Below are positions 51,686-59,810 of a DNA stretch of 64,000 nt, piece after piece; positions within the stretch are counted from its first letter, which is position 1; each line of letters opens with the position of its first letter. The position numbers and the translations under genes are program-made. Below the pieces are notes generated by a model. That model was given only the letters and a program-made list of their open reading frames with translations. It was not told where the DNA came from and ran no database searches. Source of the stretch: CAXMQZ01 sp963707075 (GTDB lineage: Bacteria; Acidobacteriota; Thermoanaerobaculia; Multivoradales; JAHEKO01); the NCBI GenBank assembly GCA_963707075.1, contig CAVPOX010000004.1, forward strand, positions 186,001 through 250,000, read 5' to 3'.

Positions 51686-52789
51686 ATGGAATTCAAACAG
51701 CACGACCTGATCCAGCCCAACGATGCACCTGGGGTGATTTACGAGGAGATTCCGGTCCGCACCCCGGAAGACGAATCGGTGCCAGGTCTTCACGCGGTCC
51801 GCATCACGCTCGACAACCCCGAGCAGCTCAACTCCTATACAACCGAGATGGTCAAGGGTGTGATTCTCGGCATGCGTAGGGCGTCGAATGACCGCGCCTG
51901 TGTGGCGGTGGTCTTCACCGGCAGTGGTAGCCGGGCCTTCTGCACTGGCGGCAACACCGCCGAGTACGCCGAGTACTATGCCGGGCGCCCCGAGGAGTAC
52001 CGCCAGTACATGCGACTCTTCAATGACATGGTGACCGCCATTCTGCACTGCGACAAGCCGGTGATCTGCAGAGTCAACGGGATGCGAATTGCTGGCGGCC
52101 AGGAGATCGGCATGGCCTGCGACTTCTCGATCGCCTCGGATCTGGCGGTATTCGGGCAGGCGGGGCCCCGGCACGGCTCGGCGCCCGACGGCGGAAGCAC
52201 GGACTTCTTGCCGCTGTTCGTCGGGATCGAAGCGGCGATGGAGAGTTGCACACTCTGCGAGAGTTGGAGCGCTCACAAGGCCTACAGATTGGGACTGCTT
52301 ACCGCCATTGTCCCGGCGCTACGAGTCGAGGGCGAGTGGGTTCCGAACCCAATGGTGGTGACCGATCGTTGGCTCGACGAAGCCGGGAGGATCATCCACG
52401 GGGAGTTCCGACAGGGCGAGGAGCGTGCTGCGGCGAAGGCGCAACTGCGGGCCGGCGAGGTTGACCTGAAGCGCCTCGATACCAGGATCGAGTCGCTCGT
52501 CTACCGTTTGGCCAACACCATGCCAGGCTGTCTCAGCAAGACGATCGAAAGCGTCCGGAAACACAAGCTGCTCCACTGGGACCGCAACCGTGAGACCAAC
52601 CGGGCCTGGCTCGGCCTGAACATGATGACCGAGGGGCGCGCTGGCTTTCGGGCTTTTCACGAGGGCAGCAAGACGTGTCGCGAAGTCGATTTCCTGCTGC
52701 TCCGGCGCCGTTTGGCCGAAGGCGCGGTCTGGGACGAGGCATTGGTCGACGAGGTGCTGGCGCGAGCGCACCGGAGAGAGGGTGACTAG
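51686..52789 (+). CDS. oah: 6-oxocyclohex-1-ene-1-carbonyl-CoA hydrolase
   Basis: 367 residues, the long crotonase type that opens the ring of 6-oxocyclohexene-carbonyl-CoA by adding two waters, giving 3-hydroxypimelyl-CoA. Typical sequence: NPEQLNSYTTEMVKGVILGM, VVFTGSGSRAFCTGGNTAEY, ICRVNGMRIAGGQEIGMACD, GQAGPRHGSAPDGGSTDFLP, and the C-terminal NRAWLGLNMMTEGRAGFRAF. The length agrees with characterised Oah proteins (about 375). Ends one base before the GNAT gene starts. Confidence 0.92.
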   Translation: MEFKQHDLIQPNDAPGVIYEEIPVRTPEDESVPGLHAVRITLDNPEQLNSYTTEMVKGVILGMRRASNDRACVAVVFTGSGSRAFCTGGNTAEYAEYYAGRPEEYRQYMRLFNDMVTAILHCDKPVICRVNGMRIAGGQEIGMACDFSIASDLAVFGQAGPRHGSAPDGGSTDFLPLFVGIEAAMESCTLCESWSAHKAYRLGLLTAIVPALRVEGEWVPNPMVVTDRWLDEAGRIIHGEFRQGEERAAAKAQLRAGEVDLKRLDTRIESLVYRLANTMPGCLSKTIESVRKHKLLHWDRNRETNRAWLGLNMMTEGRAGFRAFHEGSKTCREVDFLLLRRRLAEGAVWDEALVDEVLARAHRREGD

Positions 52790-53281
52790 ATGAGCGCCGG
52801 CCGACAGGCTGTTGCCGGCCACTCCGCGGATGAGATCCGGATTCGAGACCTTCGCCCGGAAGATTTGGCGCAGGTGATCGAGATCGATGCCGGGCACACC
52901 GGGGTCGCCAAGCCGACTTACTGGGAGAGTGTTTTCGACAGCTTCGTCGTTACCGCCCAGCGACCGGCAGCCGTGGGACTGGGCGCCGAGATCGACGGCC
53001 AGCTGGTCGGATACCTGCTGGGGGAGGTGCGGGCGTTCGAGTTCGGTTCCGAGCCGTGCGGCTGGGTCTTTGCGGTCGGCGTCGATCCCGATCACCTGCG
53101 GAAAAACATTGCCAGCGACTTGCTACAGAAGGCCTGCCTCCGTTTCCACCGCTTCGGAGTGGACAAGGTCAGAACGATGGTCGAGCGAACCGACATACCG
53201 GTGATGTCCTTCTTCCGCTCCAGTGGATTCGTCGGCGGCGCCTTCTATCAACTGGAGATGGACCTCGAGGAGGAAGCATGA
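52790..53281 (+). CDS. GNAT-family N-acetyltransferase
   Basis: 163 residues. N-terminal IRIRDLRPEDLAQVIEIDAG, acetyl-CoA site around VFAVGVDPDHLRKNIASDLL, C-terminal RTDIPVMSFFRSSGFVGGAF, the usual GNAT order. It sits inside the operon, directly after oah and overlapping dch by ATGA, so it is made with these enzymes. Acetyl- or acyltransfer to protein lysines is a possible role, since GNATs in benzoate clusters of other bacteria (for example badL in Rhodopseudomonas palustris) affect regulation or CoA-ligase activity. Target unknown. Confidence 0.85.
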   Translation: MSAGRQAVAGHSADEIRIRDLRPEDLAQVIEIDAGHTGVAKPTYWESVFDSFVVTAQRPAAVGLGAEIDGQLVGYLLGEVRAFEFGSEPCGWVFAVGVDPDHLRKNIASDLLQKACLRFHRFGVDKVRTMVERTDIPVMSFFRSSGFVGGAFYQLEMDLEEEA

Positions 53282-54072
53282 GCGAAGTGATCCGCGGGCT
53301 ACCGAGCGAGGGTCCGGTGCAGGTCGAGAGATTGGCCGAAGGAGGACTTTGGCGGCTGCGGTTGGCGACCCCGAAGGCCAACATTCTCGATCAGGCGAAG
53401 TTCGAGATTCTTGGTGCCGTCTTCGAACGGGCCGCAGCCGACTCCGATCTCAAGGCGATCCTGCTCACCGCCGAGGGGCCGCACTTCTCGTTTGGAGCGA
53501 GTGTCGAGGAGCACATGCCGGGTCTGTTCGAAACCATGATCCGCACCTTTCATGCGGTGATTCGCTCGGCGGTCGCCAGCAACGTCGTCTGTCTGGCGGC
53601 GGTGCGGGGACAGTGTCTTGGGGGTGGGCTCGAGCTGGTCAGTGTGTGCAGTCGGATCTTCGCCGCCAGCGACGCGATGTTCGGCCAGCCGGAGATTCGT
53701 CTCGGCGTCTTCGCGCCGGTGGCGTCGGTCCTGCTACCCGACCGGATCGGCCAGGCCCGAGCCGAGGAGCTCTGTCTCAGTGGTCGTTCTCTGGCGGCTG
53801 ACGAGGCGTTGCGGCTCGGGCTCATCGACGAAGTGGGCGTCGATCCGGAGGCGTCGGCCCTCTCCTATTATCAGGAGTATCTGGCGCCCCACTCGGCGAA
53901 GGCCCTGCGCCTGGCGACCGAGGCGGCACGGATCGGCCTGGCCCGGCGCTTCGAAAGCGAGCTCCAGGCCGCCGAAAATCTCTATCTCGAGCGACTCATG
54001 ACCACCGAGGACGCGGCCGAGGGGCTGCAGGCTTTTCTGGACAAGCGTCAGCCCCAATGGAGAAATCGATGA
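53278..54072 (+). CDS. dch: cyclohexa-1,5-diene-1-carbonyl-CoA hydratase
   Basis: 264 residues, crotonase fold, adding water to the dienoyl-CoA product of benzoyl-CoA reductase to give 6-hydroxycyclohexene-carbonyl-CoA. Visible motifs: ATPKANILDQAKFEILGAVF, LLTAEGPHFSFGASVEEHMP (oxyanion hole), AAVRGQCLGGGLELVSVCSR, MFGQPEIRLGVFAPVASVLL. The HMP after the SVEE and the length match Dch/BadK-like proteins rather than general enoyl-CoA hydratases. ATGA overlap with the GNAT gene before it and with bcrC after it. Confidence 0.87.
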   Translation: MSEVIRGLPSEGPVQVERLAEGGLWRLRLATPKANILDQAKFEILGAVFERAAADSDLKAILLTAEGPHFSFGASVEEHMPGLFETMIRTFHAVIRSAVASNVVCLAAVRGQCLGGGLELVSVCSRIFAASDAMFGQPEIRLGVFAPVASVLLPDRIGQARAEELCLSGRSLAADEALRLGLIDEVGVDPEASALSYYQEYLAPHSAKALRLATEAARIGLARRFESELQAAENLYLERLMTTEDAAEGLQAFLDKRQPQWRNR

Positions 54073-55259
54073 CCGTCGACGCGGCCGAAGTCGGCACAGC
54101 CGTCGACAGGATCGTTCGCGAGGCCGAAGACTTGTACCGTGACTACCGCCTGGGCCGGGTACGGCGATGGAAGGAAGAGACCGGCGGTCTGGCGGTCGGC
54201 TACATGCCGATCTACGTACCCCGCGAGCTCTTCCACGCTCAGGGAGTGCTGCCAGTGGGAATCATGGGCGGCGGTGACGACCTGGAGATCATTCGCGGCG
54301 ACGCCTACTACCAGTCCTACATCTGCCACATTCCGCGCAGCACCATCGAGCTCGGTATCAACGGCAGCCTCGACTGCCTCGACGGGCTCATCTTTCCCGC
54401 CATCTGCGACGTCATTCGCAACCTCTCGGGAATGTGGAAGCTGCAGTTTCCAGACAAGCTGGTGCGCTACCTGGACGTGCCGCAGAACTTCGACCCGGAA
54501 GTTGGCGGCCGGTTCTACCGCGGGGAGCTCGAGGAGCTCTCCGCCGACCTCGCTTCCCTCGGAGCTCACGCCTACGACCCCGAGGCACTGCGCGCATCGA
54601 TCGCCCTGTACAATCACAACCGCGCCCAGGTCGAGAGGCTCTACGAGCTACGTCGTCGCCAACCCTGGAAGATTCCGACACACGAGCTCTACGTCGTGCT
54701 GCGCGCTGCCCTGGTGATGCCGGTCGAGGAGAGCTCGGAGCTTTTCGAGCGCTACGAGGCGGCGGCGCTGGCCGAGGTCGACCGCGAGCCGAAGGACCAG
54801 GCGCGGGTCCTGCTCACCGGCTCGTTCTGCGAGCAGCCACCGCTGGGATTGCTCAAGACCATCGAGCGCTCCGGCTGTTACATCGTCGATGACGACCTGA
54901 TCCAGGTGCACCGCTGGATTGAAGGTGAGATTCCGATCGAGGGCGACCCGCTACAGAACCTGGTAGACGCCTTCCTCAGTCGCTCGATCGCCAGCCCGGT
55001 GCGCTATATCGCGGAGGACATCAAGGGCCGGGCGCTGCTCGAGCGGATCGAAGCAAGCGGCGCCGAAGGGGTGCTCTTCTGTGCCCCGAGCTTCTGCGAC
55101 CCGGCACTGCTCGACCAGCCGATGACCGTCAAGGCAGTCGAGGGAGCGGGAATTCCGTGGACCGCTTTCAAGTACTCGGAGAACAGCGGTCAGTTCCAGG
55201 TCATCCGCGAGCAGGCGGGGACGTTTTCCGACTCGATCAAGCTCTGGAGCGGGGAGTAG
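54069..55259 (+). CDS. bcrC: benzoyl-CoA reductase subunit C (gamma)
   Basis: 396 residues from ATG 54069 (ATGA overlap with dch; SD GGAGA five bases upstream); ATG 54057 would add four. Class I benzoyl-CoA reductase and 2-hydroxyacyl-CoA dehydratase family. Cys candidates for the Fe-S cluster: YQSYICHIPRSTIE, FPAICDVIRNLSGMWKLQFP, TGSFCEQPP, LFCAPSFCDPALLDQPM. The C-terminal YSENSGQFQVIREQAGTFSD is typical of BcrC/BadD. With BcrB it forms the reductase module that receives two low-potential electrons from the ATP-driven BcrAD. Gene order C-B-A-D equals Thauera bcrCBAD and badDEFG. Confidence 0.93.
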   Translation: MTVDAAEVGTAVDRIVREAEDLYRDYRLGRVRRWKEETGGLAVGYMPIYVPRELFHAQGVLPVGIMGGGDDLEIIRGDAYYQSYICHIPRSTIELGINGSLDCLDGLIFPAICDVIRNLSGMWKLQFPDKLVRYLDVPQNFDPEVGGRFYRGELEELSADLASLGAHAYDPEALRASIALYNHNRAQVERLYELRRRQPWKIPTHELYVVLRAALVMPVEESSELFERYEAAALAEVDREPKDQARVLLTGSFCEQPPLGLLKTIERSGCYIVDDDLIQVHRWIEGEIPIEGDPLQNLVDAFLSRSIASPVRYIAEDIKGRALLERIEASGAEGVLFCAPSFCDPALLDQPMTVKAVEGAGIPWTAFKYSENSGQFQVIREQAGTFSDSIKLWSGE

Positions 55260-55263
55260 AGCC

Positions 55264-56568
55264 ATGGCACAAGCCCGAGCAGCTGCAACCACCGGTGAGC
55301 CGGCCTTGAAGGACTCCAGCCAGATTCGCCAGAAGGAGATGATTGGTCGTCACTTCGAGCGGCTGGCGCAGGCTCCGGACAGCGGTGAGAAGTGTGTCTC
55401 TACCTTTGTGCCGGGGAACCTGACCGAGTTGCTGCACTCCTTCGATCTGGTGCCGATCCTGCCGGAGATCAACGCCCTGCAATCCGGGATGAGGGGTAAG
55501 TCGAAAGAGTACATCTCAGCGGCCGAGAAGCTCGGCCACTCGGAGGACGTCTGCACCTACGTCAAGTGCGATCTCGGCATGGTGAAATCGGGCAACGTTG
55601 GACCCACCGGCGAGCGTCTTCCCGATCCTGATCTGTTGCTACTCTCCTATACCGGCTGCTTCACCTTCCTCAAGTGGTTCGAGATCCTCCGCGAGGAGTA
55701 CGAGTGTCCGGTTGCCATGCTCCACGTTCCCTACCAGGGCGACGGAGTCATCACCGATTCGATGCGCGCCTATGTCGTCGACCAGCTGAAGACGAAAGTG
55801 ATCCCGGCGCTAGAGAAACTCTCCGGCCAGGCCTACGACGAAGACCGGCTCAAGGAGCTGCTGGCGCGCTCGGCCAAGGCCGAGGACGATCTCGTTTGGG
55901 TCCTCGAATCGGCGAAGCACAGACCATCGCCGATCGACGCCTACTTCGGGGGTGTCTACTACATCGGACCGATCTTCACGGCTTTTCGCGGCACCGAGGA
56001 GGCGGTCGACTACTATGCCACCCTGCGTGGTGAGATCGAGGCGCGACTCAAAGCCGGTCTCGGTCCGGTGACTCCCGATGGACAGATGGAGGAGGAGCGA
56101 TTCCGGCTGGTGGTCGAGGGGCCGCCGAACTGGACCAGCTTCCGACAGTTCTGGAAGATGTTCGCCGACGAAGGCGCGGTGGTCGTCGCCTCGAGCTACA
56201 CGAAGGTCGGTGGTGTTTACGATACCGGCTTCCGCCACGACCCCGATCGACCCCTCGAGAGCCTCGCCGAGTACTGCATGGGCTGCTATACGAATCTCAA
56301 CCTGCCGAGCCGTGTCGACATGCTCTGTCGCTACATCAGGGAGTACGACGCCGACGGCCTTTTCATCAATTCGATCAAGAGCTGCAACTCGTTCAGTGCC
56401 GGCCAGTTGATGATCCTCAGGGAAGTAGAGAACCGTACCGGGCGACCCGGTGGCTTCATCGAGAGCGACCTGGTCGACCCGCGTTACTTTTCGGCTTCGA
56501 ACATCAAGAACCGTATGGAGTCGTACTTTCAGATGATCGAGCAGAAGCGTCAGGGGGCGACGGCATGA
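55264..56568 (+). CDS. bcrB: benzoyl-CoA reductase subunit B (beta)
   Basis: 434 residues, close to the 431 of Thauera BcrB. Signature regions: QIRQKEMIGRHFERLAQAPD, VCTYVKCDLGMVKSGNVGPT, LLLSYTGCFTFLKWFEILRE, YFGGVYYIGPIFTAFRGTEE, and near the end IKSCNSFSAGQLMILREVEN. The cysteines in these regions ligand a [4Fe-4S] cluster; with BcrC this makes the benzoyl-CoA-binding half. Four bases separate it from bcrC, and it overlaps bcrA by ATGA. Confidence 0.94.
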   Translation: MAQARAAATTGEPALKDSSQIRQKEMIGRHFERLAQAPDSGEKCVSTFVPGNLTELLHSFDLVPILPEINALQSGMRGKSKEYISAAEKLGHSEDVCTYVKCDLGMVKSGNVGPTGERLPDPDLLLLSYTGCFTFLKWFEILREEYECPVAMLHVPYQGDGVITDSMRAYVVDQLKTKVIPALEKLSGQAYDEDRLKELLARSAKAEDDLVWVLESAKHRPSPIDAYFGGVYYIGPIFTAFRGTEEAVDYYATLRGEIEARLKAGLGPVTPDGQMEEERFRLVVEGPPNWTSFRQFWKMFADEGAVVVASSYTKVGGVYDTGFRHDPDRPLESLAEYCMGCYTNLNLPSRVDMLCRYIREYDADGLFINSIKSCNSFSAGQLMILREVENRTGRPGGFIESDLVDPRYFSASNIKNRMESYFQMIEQKRQGATA

Positions 56569-57923
56569 AGTATTGCGTCGGCATCGATCTCGGCTCGACC
56601 ACGACCAAGGCGGTGGTCCTCTCGGACGAAGGCGCGATCCTCGGCCGGGGCATTACCAACAGCCGTTCCAACTATCAGGTCGCCTGTCAGGTGGCGCTCG
56701 GTGAGGCACTCAATACTGCCCGTTTCGGACTGGTGGCGGCCGAGCTGGGCAGTCGGGGGGTGGAGCGGGAGCGTCAAACCGAGGAGCTTGCGACCCTCGA
56801 GCGGCATTTCCGCAAGCATCAGTACCTGGGCCAGCTCGAGGCTTTACGTGAGGCGATCGAGTCTCATCTGCCAGAGGGTGGTGAGGGTGGGCGGCGGCGA
56901 ACTGTCGAGCAGATCCTCGAGCTGATGGTGGAGGAGACACCGAGCCTTTTTGCTGTCGGGGCGCGACGCCGCAGCGACTTCTTCCGCGACCTTGCCGGCA
57001 GCCGTTACCTGCGGCTGGCCGAGACCTTCGCCAAGCAGAACGAAGTCTCTTACGACCGGGTGGTTGGCCTCTTCGACAAGGCGATCCTCGAGGTGGAAAA
57101 TCTGCCACCCGGCGCCGAGCGCTTTCTCGAGCTGGCCGGTGCTGCGCTCGCCGACTTCGACTCGGACGCTCGAGAGGCTGAAGACGCAACCGAGGACGGT
57201 GCCCGCAGGAACGACTCTCTGGAGACGTTGTCCCAGGCGGTCGGGGCGGCAGGAGAGATGGGGCTCGATCTGGCTCTGAGTGTCGGCACAGGATACGGGC
57301 GGGCGACCCTGCCGTTTCCGAAGGAGCGCATCCGCTCCGAGATCCTTTGCCATGGGCTCGGCGCCCACGCCATGTTTCCCGGCACGCGAACGGTACTCGA
57401 CATCGGCGGCCAGGACACCAAAGCAATCCAGGTCGACGCCAAGGGTATCGTCACCTCGTTCCAGATGAATGATCGATGTGCCGCAGGGTGCGGCCGGTAC
57501 CTCGGATACATAGCCGACGAAATGAACGTCGGCGTTCATGAGTTGGGTCCGATGGCGAGCCAGGCGACGCGCACGGTAAAGATCAACTCCACTTGCACGG
57601 TCTTCGCTGGAGCCGAGCTGCGTGAACGCCTGTCGCTCGGTGAGAAGCGCGAAGACATCCTGTCGGGCCTGCACCGCGCGGTGATCTTGCGAGCCATGTC
57701 GCTGCTCGCCCGCTCCGGCGGGATCGAGGATCAGTTCACCTTCACCGGTGGGGTGGCCAACAATGAAGCGGCGGTCGCCGCCCTGGAGCAGCTGACCGAG
57801 GAGAACTACGGTGATGTCGAGCTCAATATCTCGTCCGACTCGATCTACACCGGGGCGCTGGGCGCCGCTCTCTTCGCCCACCGAGCCTGGCTGCGCGAAG
57901 GGGAAGAGGAAGCACTGAAATGA
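56565..57923 (+). CDS. bcrA: benzoyl-CoA reductase ATPase subunit A (alpha)
   Basis: 452 residues, long as in Thauera BcrA (about 438), not the shorter HgdC type. ASKHA-fold ATPase: GIDLGSTTTKAVVLSDEGAI, DIGGQDTKAIQVDAKG, FTGGVANNEAAVAALEQLTE. Bridging [4Fe-4S] cysteines are in NDRCAAGCGRYL and NSTCTVFAGAEL. Residues about 50-240 form an insertion that lengthens this subunit relative to BcrD. ATP hydrolysis by BcrA with BcrD lowers the electron potential for ring reduction. The bcrD gene follows after 30 bp, with a strong SD GAGGAGGTG. Confidence 0.94.
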   Translation: MKYCVGIDLGSTTTKAVVLSDEGAILGRGITNSRSNYQVACQVALGEALNTARFGLVAAELGSRGVERERQTEELATLERHFRKHQYLGQLEALREAIESHLPEGGEGGRRRTVEQILELMVEETPSLFAVGARRRSDFFRDLAGSRYLRLAETFAKQNEVSYDRVVGLFDKAILEVENLPPGAERFLELAGAALADFDSDAREAEDATEDGARRNDSLETLSQAVGAAGEMGLDLALSVGTGYGRATLPFPKERIRSEILCHGLGAHAMFPGTRTVLDIGGQDTKAIQVDAKGIVTSFQMNDRCAAGCGRYLGYIADEMNVGVHELGPMASQATRTVKINSTCTVFAGAELRERLSLGEKREDILSGLHRAVILRAMSLLARSGGIEDQFTFTGGVANNEAAVAALEQLTEENYGDVELNISSDSIYTGALGAALFAHRAWLREGEEEALK

Positions 57924-57953
57924 GTCGCACCATCACCCTCGAGGAGGTGAGCC

Positions 57954-58829
57954 ATGGCTGTTGAGCTGGCGGAGAAGCTGTTAGTCGCAGGCGTCGATGT
58001 CGGCTCTTCGGCGGTCAAGGTGGTGCTGTTCGAGGATCCCGATGGTGAGGAGGGAAGTCTGCTCCTCGGACGGGCTGAGAGGATCCGGCGCCGTGACCCC
58101 AACACTGTCGCGGTAGAGCTCTTCGAGAGCTGTCTGCATGAGATCGGCGTCGAGAGACGGGAGCTGGCCTACGTTGCGACTACCGGTGAAGGCGAGACGG
58201 TTCCCGGCAGTACCGGCCACTTCTACGGGATGACCACCCATGCTCGCGGGGGACTCTTCCTCGATCCCGAGGCCCGGGCGGTGATCGATATCGGCGCCCT
58301 GCATGCGCGTGCGGTCCTCATGGATGAGCGGGCCAAAGTGCTCGGCTATCGCATGACCAGCCAGTGCGCTTCGGGTTCGGGGCAGTTTCTGGAGAATATC
58401 TCCCGCTACCTCGGGATCACTATCAGCGAGATCGGCCCGCTGTCACTCGAGGCCGATGACCCCGAGGAGTGCTCTTCGATCTGCGCCGTGCTGGCGGAGA
58501 CCGACGTCATCAACATGGTCTCGCGCGGGATTTCGACGCCCAACATCATCCGCGGCATTCATGAGTCGATGGCCGGCCGCTATCTACGATTGTTGACCTC
58601 GGCCAAGGTCGAGGGGCGTGTGCTGGTGACCGGCGGGCTGGCGCTCGATGTCGGCCTGGTGTCGGCGTTGCAGGAGATCGCGGCGAACAAGGATGCGTCA
58701 TTCACCATCCACGCTCACGAGCGGTCCGTTCTCGCCGGCGCCCTCGGCGCGGCGATCTGGGGCGCTTTTCGCGCCCGCAAGCTGGCGACAAAGGGGTTCT
58801 CGCTGGGGTTGGAAGGGGCAGCGGCGTAG
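57954..58829 (+). CDS. bcrD: benzoyl-CoA reductase ATPase subunit D (delta)
   Basis: 291 residues (Thauera BcrD about 282). ASKHA ATPase with VAGVDVGSSAVKVVLFEDPD, YVATTGEGETVPGS, VIDIGALHARAVLMDE, cluster cysteines SQCASGSGQFLENI and ECSSICAVLAETDVINMVS, and VTGGLALDVGLVSAL. In the second phosphate loop the usual GGQD reads GALH, an altered nucleotide contact that is seen in some delta subunits of the Bcr type. Pairs with BcrA around one [4Fe-4S] cluster. Last reductase gene. Confidence 0.93.
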   Translation: MAVELAEKLLVAGVDVGSSAVKVVLFEDPDGEEGSLLLGRAERIRRRDPNTVAVELFESCLHEIGVERRELAYVATTGEGETVPGSTGHFYGMTTHARGGLFLDPEARAVIDIGALHARAVLMDERAKVLGYRMTSQCASGSGQFLENISRYLGITISEIGPLSLEADDPEECSSICAVLAETDVINMVSRGISTPNIIRGIHESMAGRYLRLLTSAKVEGRVLVTGGLALDVGLVSALQEIAANKDASFTIHAHERSVLAGALGAAIWGAFRARKLATKGFSLGLEGAAA

Positions 58830-58866
58830 CTGAATCAGATCGTTCAGGACGATTGCGGAGGAGCGT

Positions 58867-59337
58867 ATGAATAGCGACAGTCAAAACCTGGAAGATGAAG
58901 AAATCGTGGTGCGGCGGTTGCTGCCCGTCGATCTCGAGGCGGTCGTGCGGCTCGATGCCAAGGTCACCGGCCGCAGCAGATCGGAGTACTTCAAGCTCAA
59001 GCTGCGGGAGAATCTCGCCGAGACGGGAATCAAGGTGTCGCTCGCGGCGGAGCTCGATGAGCTCTTCGTCGGCTATTTGCTGGCTCGCGTCTATTACGGT
59101 GAGTTCGGCCTGATGGAACCAACTGCGGTCCTCGATACCCTTGGGGTCCATCCCGAGTTTCAGCACAAGGGTATTGGTGCGGCGCTCCTGCGTCAGCTGT
59201 GCACGGACCTCAGAGGTCTCGGCGTAGGCCGACTGCAGACCGAGGTGAGCTGGCAGGATCTGGATGTGCTCGCCTTTCTGCAGCGGCAGGGCTTCCGGCC
59301 CGCGCCGAGGCTCTGTCTCGATCTCGATCTCGAATAG
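58867..59337 (+). CDS. GNAT-family N-acetyltransferase
   Basis: 156 residues, start ATG 58867 with SD GGAGGAGCG. IVVRRLLPVDLEAVVRLDAK at the start, LDTLGVHPEFQHKGIGAALL containing the acetyl-CoA loop (Q/R-x-x-G-x-G/A), and DVLAFLQRQGFRPAPRLCLD at the end. A second GNAT in the operon, different from that at 52790 and only distantly similar. It is followed 16 bp later by the Rrf2 gene. Possible role in acylating the reductase or a CoA ligase in response to acyl-CoA levels; unproven. Confidence 0.87.
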   Translation: MNSDSQNLEDEEIVVRRLLPVDLEAVVRLDAKVTGRSRSEYFKLKLRENLAETGIKVSLAAELDELFVGYLLARVYYGEFGLMEPTAVLDTLGVHPEFQHKGIGAALLRQLCTDLRGLGVGRLQTEVSWQDLDVLAFLQRQGFRPAPRLCLDLDLE

Positions 59338-59353
59338 GCGACGGCGGGCGGTC

Positions 59354-59791
59354 ATGCGTCTCAACAAGGCTACCCACTACGGGCTGTACGCGGCCCTGGA
59401 AATGGCCCGCCTCGAGGAGCAGCAAGTGATCACGGTCGCCGAAGTGGCGAACCGCTACGAGCTGCCCGAAGGGGTCCTCGCCAAGGTCTTTCAGCAGCTC
59501 GCCCGCGCCGGAATCGCAGTCGGCACCCGTGGAGTTGGCGGCGGCTACCGACTCGGCCGTTCCGCCGCCGATCTCACCGTTCTGGACGTCATCGAGGCCC
59601 TGGAAACCGGTGACAGGATACTGGTTTCGCGACCCGAATCTGCCGGTGACGAGACATTCGGGGCGGCGGGTGCCAACACCGATCGACTGCCGTCACCCGC
59701 TCGCGGCCTCGAGCGCCTCTTTCGCGAGGTCGATGACCTGGCCCGGGCCACTTTCGCCTCGACCAGCCTCGAAACGCTGGCGCGAGGCTGA
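59354..59791 (+). CDS. Rrf2-family transcriptional regulator without cysteines
   Basis: 145 residues from ATG 59354. Winged-helix start MRLNKATHYGLYAALEMARL, helix VAEVANRYELPEGVLAKVFQ, QLARAGIAVGTRGVGGGYRL, then LTVLDVIEALETGD. This is Rrf2/IscR-like. The three cysteines that hold an Fe-S cluster in IscR and NsrR are absent; I see no cysteine at all, so it probably senses something else, for example a CoA ester or redox partner through contact. Last gene of the operon, and the most likely regulator of it. The sequence coding for TGDRIL contains GGTGACAGGATACT, identical to the REP-like arm at 5745. Confidence 0.87.
   Translation: MRLNKATHYGLYAALEMARLEEQQVITVAEVANRYELPEGVLAKVFQQLARAGIAVGTRGVGGGYRLGRSAADLTVLDVIEALETGDRILVSRPESAGDETFGAAGANTDRLPSPARGLERLFREVDDLARATFASTSLETLARG
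59609..59622 (+). repeat. 14-mer identical to REP-like arm
   Basis: GGTGACAGGATACT within the Rrf2 gene equals 5745-5758. It is flanked by GAAACC (59603-59608) and GGTTTC (59623-59628), so it forms the loop of a 6-bp hairpin. Confidence 0.4.
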
Positions 59792-59810
59792 CGCTCCCAG
59801 CCGCAGGATC

